From Myxocyprinus asiaticus (lineage: Eukaryota; Chordata; Actinopteri; Cypriniformes; Catostomidae), in the NCBI RefSeq assembly GCF_019703515.2, contig NC_059351.1:19307501-19371500 (forward strand): a stretch of DNA of 64,000 nucleotides, in the 5' to 3' direction. Made by a program: the position numbers and the translations under genes. This document shows, piece after piece, positions 58,876 through 64,000 of this stretch; position 1 is the stretch's first letter, and every line of letters starts with the position of its first letter. The notes under the pieces were generated by a model that was not told the DNA's origin, ran no database searches, and saw only the letters and a program-made list of their open reading frames with translations.

Positions 58876-61076
58876 TTAAAAAGCATGAATACCATTAAAT
58901 TATTATAAGAAAAGTTTTTATTACAAGCAACATGAGTGCAATCTGCGAATGGTACCATGCTAGTACCATGGTATTCTTTGGAGTACTTGGAGTTCCATGG
59001 TATATGGTAAATTAATATGGTAATCAGTACCATGATGTATATAAAAAGGACCATAGTATTACCATCTGACATCACTGTCTGTGGATGGTACCACCACAAT
59101 TCTTTTAGTAAAGGTAAACTTGTTTGTAATATTGTTTGTTGACTGGTTATGATATATTTTTCTATATTCCTTCTACAGATTGTACTACAATTAATGTGAC
59201 AGCTAAAATCGGTGAAGCAGCTATTCTCCCGTGCTCCTGCCCCTCAGCTCTACCCCCGTTTTTCCTTTGGCAGAAGGTTGCAGCAGAAGAGGATGTCATT
59301 GTAAATAACTACACAAATGACTCAAAGAACAACCAAATAGACCCGCTGTACTGTAACAGAACTCACCTGAGTCTTCACACAGGAAACTGCTCTCTTGTGT
59401 TCGATAATGTGCTTGTGTCGGATGAGGGACTGTACAAATGTTACTATCAGACAGAACCTTTGAGACATGATGAAATCTATCTAAAGCTTACAGGTGAGTA
59501 TGTGTTTTCCATATCATGATTTTTTAATTATTAATAATAATTATAGGATATACAATAACACATAGGCTAACTTAATGGCTCGGTTCCCTCCTTCACTGAA
59601 GGTCTATGGGAATATCTTTTACCTGGTAAAAATTGTCTTAGTTAAGTAACAGCACATCTCTCTTCATCAAGCTGCATGGTTTGAGGAATCATTCATGTCT
59701 GTACCACTAATGGTGCGGGACATAGTACAAACTGAATGTTTAATAGCCTACTTAGCAACTAATCTAGCAACTAATCAGAACACTCTAGCAACCGCCTAAC
59801 AACCAATCGTAACACTCTATCAACCACCTAACAACTAATCAGAATACTTTAGCAACCCCCTAGCAAAACAACCAATCAGAACTCTCTATCAACCACCTAG
59901 CAACTAACCAGAACACTTTAGCAACCCCATAGCAAAACAACCAATCGGAACACTCTAGCAACTGCCTAGCAACAAACCAGAACACTCTAACCACACCATA
60001 GCAAAACTACCAATCAGAACAATGCAGCAACCCCTAGCAAAACAACCATTCAGAACACTCTAGCAATCGGCAAGAAACCAGATCAGAACAGCTTAGCGAA
60101 CACCTAGCAAGCAATCATCACTTAAAACTCAGAATCTCTTTTTTCAAACTCCACAAATCTTATGTAAACTTCAAATTTCAAACTAATCTTCAAACTGTTT
60201 TAAACTTTCTGGCGAGGCTTTCTCAAATCAACATACTGTTGTACAGTACTAGTTAAAATGTGCTTTACGTTACTCATTCAGCCTTTTAATAATAAATGTT
60301 AACGGTTGTCACACTTAGTTGAGAAATCAATCAATATTGTATATAGTTTCTTCACCATTTCATTATCTCTTCTCAGGCACATACACCAGTATGCAGTGTA
60401 CCCACAGCAATGGCATATACTATTGTCAGGTCACAGGGTTGCATCCTGAAGGCAAGATTCTATGGAGGCTTAAAAGTCAACTTTTGCCATCATCTAAATT
60501 GTCTGTGCCATGTAGAAAACACCAAAACACGGGCCTGTGTGACATCAGTGATTCTATCTCGCTAAATCTAACTGTAAATGATACACTAACATGCGAGGTG
60601 TCAAACCCTAGTATGGACAGTATAGTCACTACATGCGACCCAGGTAAGTGTGTGTGACATCATTAATGTTCTAAGGCCGAAACAGTTTGTTCAAATCAAT
60701 TACATTAAAGAAATGTCTTGGGTTCAGTAAAAGTTAAGCTCTATTTACATAATCTGTAACACTGTCAATACTATTGACTATAATTTCACCTCAAACAAAT
60801 AAAAAATTGTGTTGGCAGTAAAACTCTTACACAAGTAATAATTATTTTCTGTGGTAATCGACAGCACACCTCATAGAGCTTAACTTTCTATTCCACATTT
60901 TTCATGCAGCAAATATACAAAGAAGATTAAGTATGTTGTTGTTTTTTGTAGGCCCATATCAGAGAACAAGTGCACTAGTGAATATAGTGACAGCATGTAC
61001 AGTATGTGGGTTTGTCGCCGTGCTGATCATCATGGCTGCAGCATATGTGGGAATTACATGTAGAAAAAGACACTAG
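58212..61076 (+). CDS. Type I membrane protein with two Ig domains (B7/butyrophilin-like)
   Basis: Four exons, 58212-58296, 59179-59493, 60377-60643 and 60952-61076, all phase 1 GT-AG, give 263 aa. Residues 1-28 form a signal peptide (GVAGLLLLLLLCSYN). Exon 2 is a V-set Ig domain with ILPCSC, FFLWQKV and VSDEGLYKCYYQ, the canonical Cys-Trp-DxGxYxC pattern. Exon 3 is a second Ig-like domain (YYCQVTGLHPEGKILWRL, LTCEVSNP). Exon 4 has a transmembrane helix (VCGFVAVLIIMAAAYVGI) and a tail of only TCRKRH, without ITIM or other motifs. Several N-glycosylation sequons are present (NVT, NYT, NDS, NRT, NCS, NLT, NDT). Surface ligand or receptor of leukocytes is inferred; the family member is not identified. 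AATAAA at 61321-61326 is a likely poly(A) signal. Confidence 0.88.
58808..58868. repeat. (AT)n microsatellite
   Basis: About 61 bp of pure AT in the first intron of the Ig gene. The neighbouring 58930-59095 stretch is rich in taccatggta palindromes also found at 42207-42395 and 52725-52745. Confidence 0.97.
59179..59493 (+). CDS. Ig protein exon 2 (V-set domain)
   Basis: Acceptor ttctacag, donor ACAG|gtgagt. DCTTINVTAKIGEAAILPCS opens the domain and GLYKCYYQTEPLRHDEIYLK closes it. One exon equals one domain, as usual for this superfamily. Confidence 0.9.
59735..60120. repeat. Intronic minisatellite of AGCAACCACCTAGCAAC-type units
   Basis: Irregular 19-40 bp units such as aaccaatcagaacactctag and caaccacctagcaact, about 385 bp, in intron 2 of the Ig gene. 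Confidence 0.85.
60377..60643 (+). CDS. Ig protein exon 3 (second Ig domain)
   Basis: Acceptor cttctcag, donor CCAG|gtaagt. Cysteines in MQCTHSNGIYYCQVTG and LTCEVSNP, and Trp in ILWRL, indicate an Ig fold of C type. Extra Cys residues (VPCRK, GLCDI, TTCDPG) suggest additional disulfides. Confidence 0.88.
60705..60900. mobile_element. AAAGGAATATTCC family MITE, copy 5, short
   Basis: Left aaagaaatgtcttgggttca and right tagagcttaactttctattc correspond to the family ends. The middle is mostly deleted. Lies in intron 3 of the Ig gene. Confidence 0.5.
60952..61076 (+). CDS. Ig protein exon 4 (transmembrane and tail)
   Basis: Acceptor ttttttgtag. Reads GPYQRTSALVNIVTACTVCG, then the hydrophobic helix, then CRKRH and TAG at 61074-61076. 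Confidence 0.85.
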
Positions 61077-61925
61077 ATGAAAGTAAGCCAACTTTATTTC
61101 TTCAAATTCATCATGAAATCAAAACTGACCCTATTTACTTTATTAATACATGTTCCTGGTCTTATTGTGGATGATTAAACGGTGCACATTATTTCAAAGT
61201 AAAACATTTTTGACTTTGTAATCTTTCATCAAATTGCTTTCATCAAGAAAATGACTTTCCTTTTTTAGCTGACATCTCTAAGACCTATAGTTAACACCGT
61301 AATTTATACTAATATTATCAAATAAAGCTAGATTTGAAAAAGAAGCTTTGCCATCCAAACAGTGGTTATGATGGTTGTGAATGCCATTTCAAATACGTTC
61401 AAATGTTATAGGTCTACCATATTCTTGGAAAGTGCCATTTTATCAGTATACATCAGATAAATCTCATAATAATTATCCATTAGATAAATTGCTATTTAGA
61501 GTAAAAAATAATAACTATCCATTAGATAAATTGCAATTTAGAGTAAGAAATTCTAGTCTAGTTTGTGCTGTTGTTCCTGTTCTTTTAAAAACCTTTTGAT
61601 GATTGTATATATTGAGTTGAAATCTGAGCTGAAATCAGTGTACATCAGCCATCCTGGTTTGTTTTAAATGTGATTTATGATGTTGTTTTGGCTTTGCAGG
61701 AACATTCATTGCAACGCTGGTAATATTAAAAGATTAAAAGATGTCAATATTACAAAGGAAGATCTCTATCACTGTTTGCCAAGCACAACACATTTCAGTT
61801 TTTTTCACAAAAGCTTTCACCTGAGGAATTCAAAAGAGCAGCTCAGACTTTCATATTAGTCCAAAGTCAAAAATGTGTGGAAATCTTCACCAAAGAGAAA
61901 TTCCTTAACTTAATGTGTTTCTTAA

Positions 61926-61986
61926 AGGGATAGTTCATGCAAAAATGAAAATTCTGTCATCACTTACTCACCCTCATGTCACTCCT
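61926..61986. mobile_element. AAAGGGATAGTTCACC family MITE, copy 6, cut by a LINE
   Basis: Begins aaagggatagttcatgcaaa and breaks after caccctcatgtcactcc, where LINE 5' sequence begins. Only the left 60 bp is present in the window. Confidence 0.7.
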
Positions 61987-62151
61987 TAAATATTCTCAAC
62001 AATGTCCAAGCAAGGAGAGTCATGTGACGCCATGCAAGGTTTGGACGTGTGAATGGCGAGCTCTGCGCACTTTGCTAGTTTTAACACTATTAATGTCATA
62101 AACTGGTGAGATCTGATACACTCTGTTCCATAACAGTTCTAGGAGGACAAT

Positions 62152-62967
62152 ATGTCAAAGAATTCAAAATCCTTGGGCTCTGGAGACATTACAAGATACT
62201 TACGTGCTCAAGCTGACGCCCCCGAGGCCCCGAGCCAGGGAGCCGATTTGGTCGGAGAAATGAGGGAAATTCGGTGAGAATTGTTGAACATGTTGGCAGT
62301 ATTGACGAAGGTCAATGCTGACTTGGAGGATCTTGCTGTAATACATTGATCGATTACTGCCGTGAAGACGAAATTCACTGAGGTGGATAAAAAAGTGGGG
62401 GATGTCGAGAAACGGATCGATTATCTGGAGTCATCAGAGAGGGAATTATCTGCTAATCCGCTAGCGACCAAGGTGCATTTGGAGCATCTCTGGGAGAAGT
62501 TGGAGGACATGAAGAACCGTAGCATTGGAATTCCTGAGGACGAAGAGGGTCAGGATATGGTGAAATTCCTGGACGGGCTCTTTCCGAGTCTGCTCGACAT
62601 AAAAGGCCATGAGCTGGAAATCGAGCGAGCTCACAGGGTTCTGGCTCGGCGATCCGCTGAGGGAGACAGGCCCCTATCAATTCTGGCCAGATTTCTGAGA
62701 TCATCCGATAATGATCTTGTGTTACGCGAGGCGAGGAGTAAAGGAAGGCTTTCTTGGAAGAACCATAGCATTTTCTTGTTCCCACACTTTACGAATTCGA
62801 CAAGAGAGAAACGTGATCGATTCAAGGAATGCAAGAAACTCTTCCATCAACAGAAGGTCGCTTTTGCACTGATATTCCCGGCCATATTGAGATTAGATGC
62901 TAAGGATGGCCGTAAAACATTCACATGTCCCCAGCAAGCGATGTCCTTCATAAAGTCAATGGAGTAA
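62152..62967 (+). pseudogene. LINE ORF1 (L1-type RNA-binding protein) with two stops
   Basis: The frame runs 272 codons including the stop from ATG 62152 (MSKNSKSLGSGDITRYLRAQ) but has in-frame TGA at 62275-62277 and 62347-62349. The second looks like a CGA to TGA change. An open part from 62362 has a coiled-coil-like stretch (VDKKVGDVEKRIDYLESSER), then the L1 ORF1p RRM-like domain: NRSIGIPEDEEGQDMVKFLD, IERAHRVLARR, RPLSILARFLRSSDNDLVLR and HSIFLFPHFTNSTREKR. ORF1p normally coats LINE RNA as a trimer. Confidence 0.85.
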
Positions 62968-62980
62968 GTTATTTTGTGGT

Positions 62981-63480
62981 ACTCACATTGCAGCCAAGTG
63001 GACCGATTCACTGAACATTCACTTGACTGTTCGAGGAAACTGAGCACCTTTTTTGTTTCTTTTTGTGCTGGTTCCGCCTAGAGGCTGGAGTTTGTTTTGC
63101 GGAGTAACACTCCTTTGGGACAGTGCTGTGGATGAATCTGCACATTCTTTGTGCTTATGCCTCCTATTGGCTGGAGTTTGTTTTGTGGAGTATTTCTTGC
63201 AAGACATTGGAGTGATTAGGTCATTTGTTGCACTCATGTAGCAGCCGAATGGGCCGGCTCACTGAACATTCGTTTGATTGTCCGAGGAAAATGAGTGTTT
63301 TTTTTTTTTTTCTCTTCTTCTTCTTTTTGTGCTGGTTCCGCGTAGCGGCTAGAGTTTGTTTTGTGGAGGAACACACCTTTGGGACAGTTATACGCATTAT
63401 TTTTGTATATTCTGCCTATTGGTTGGAGTTTGTTTTATAGATTATCTTTTGTTGTGTAATTCTGTCTCACAAAATTTGTA
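62981..63480 (+). repeat. Tandem duplication of about 250 bp between LINE ORF1 and ORF2
   Basis: Two units start actcacattgcagccaagtg (62981) and actcatgtagcagccgaatg (63233). Both continue with cactgaacattc, ctggttccgc and ggctggagtttgttttg-like pieces. The (T)n stretch after gag is expanded in unit 2. Confidence 0.75.
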
Positions 63481-63729
63481 TAGAAACACCAGACTTGAGC
63501 AATCCAATGGCAAAGCTGTAGCTGGGGCTCTCGTAGGTGAACATGGACTGTTTGAGTTTAGAGGGATGTATGCCAGTTTGCGCAGTCGTTCGCGGGGTTA
63601 ATGCACAGGTTTGTCTTTTTTCTGTTTGGTTCGGGGGGAAGTTTGGGGTTTGATTGTTGCACTAAGGTTGGAATGTGGTCTTTATAATTTTGTTTTTGAC
63701 ACACAATCTATTTTTTCTCATATGTCAAA

Positions 63730-64000
63730 ATGTCAAATGTTAATATGAGTGGGTTTTCTCTCTCCATGTGGAATGTGAATGGGTTGGGGCACCCCATAAA
63801 AAGAAGGAAGGTTATTTCTCTTCATAAGCGTAAACAATATGATATAGTGTTTCTTCAAGAAACGCATCTTTCCCCGCAGGAAGCTGAAAAATTTGGGAAG
63901 ATATGGGGTGGACATGTTTTCTTTAGTGCTGGCTCAAGTAAGAGCAGGGGAGTCATTATATTGATAAATAAACATCTACAATTCAAATTTCTCAAACAGA
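63730..64000 (+). CDS. LINE ORF2 start (apurinic-type endonuclease domain), partial
   Basis: ATG 63730 opens MSNVNMSGFSLSMWNVNGLG, then HPIKRRKVISLHKRKQYDIV, FLQETHLSPQEAEKFG and SKSRGVIILINKHLQF. WNVNGL, DIVFLQETHL and the SRGV strand are the N-terminal motifs of the L1-type endonuclease/exonuclease/phosphatase fold. The Glu of QETHL is the metal ligand. It is open to the window end; the reverse transcriptase would lie beyond. Confidence 0.88.
   Translation, partial: MSNVNMSGFSLSMWNVNGLGHPIKRRKVISLHKRKQYDIVFLQETHLSPQEAEKFGKIWGGHVFFSAGSSKSRGVIILINKHLQFKFLKQ

Larger units (their letters stand above)
61987..64000 (+). mobile_element. L1/Tx1-type LINE, 5' portion
   Basis: A non-LTR retrotransposon with a 5' UTR (from about 61987), ORF1 (62152-62967), a spacer of about 760 bp containing a tandem duplication, and the start of ORF2 (63730 on). 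It continues beyond the right edge. Base composition is more GC-rich than the surroundings in ORF1. Confidence 0.85.

Overview
The window is vertebrate, almost certainly teleost and probably cyprinid-like. It has large GT-AG introns, many Tc1/mariner and hAT-type elements and fold-back MITEs, L1/L2-type LINE pieces, and AT/CA microsatellites. It has no bacterial-style gene packing. The fish and cyprinid assignment is inferred from the repeat flavour and from protein divergence from mammals.

Positions 1-43,100 (minus strand) hold gart, the trifunctional purine enzyme (GARS-AIRS-GART). I could place 21 coding exons with consistent splice phases, giving 977 complete codons plus 2 nt. Only about 37 C-terminal residues are missing, off the left edge. 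The start codon is at 37,890. A candidate non-coding first exon with a strong donor ends at 43,020, beside a CACGTG E-box. The GARS/AIRS junction intron carries AATAAA signals in the right place for the known short GARS-only isoform. The same intron also contains an intact, apparently young Tc1 element.

Positions 44,600-51,000 (minus) hold a four-exon gene of 292 codons that I cannot name. Its Cys, His and Asn/Asp motifs look like a papain/C39-like cysteine peptidase fold. A CpG-rich tract at 53.0-53.35 kb and an inverted pair of ETS motifs at 53,744-53,758 are candidate promoter sequence for it.

Positions 58,212-61,076 (plus) hold a complete four-exon type I membrane protein of 263 aa: signal peptide, V-set Ig domain, second Ig domain, transmembrane helix and a very short tail. 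Its architecture is B7/butyrophilin-like.

Positions 62.0-64.0 kb hold the 5' part of an L1/Tx1-type LINE (ORF1 with two in-frame stops, then the start of the ORF2 endonuclease), running off the right edge.

The remainder is intronic or intergenic DNA built from nested mobile elements. Examples are a repeat inside a Tc1 inside a MITE (28.3-30.4 kb), a 1.5 kb fold-back inside another element (55.8-58.1 kb), and two LINE pieces inside a MITE (23.6-26.6 kb). There is also a 149-bp inverted repeat with one mismatch (38.5/41.4 kb) and several minisatellites.
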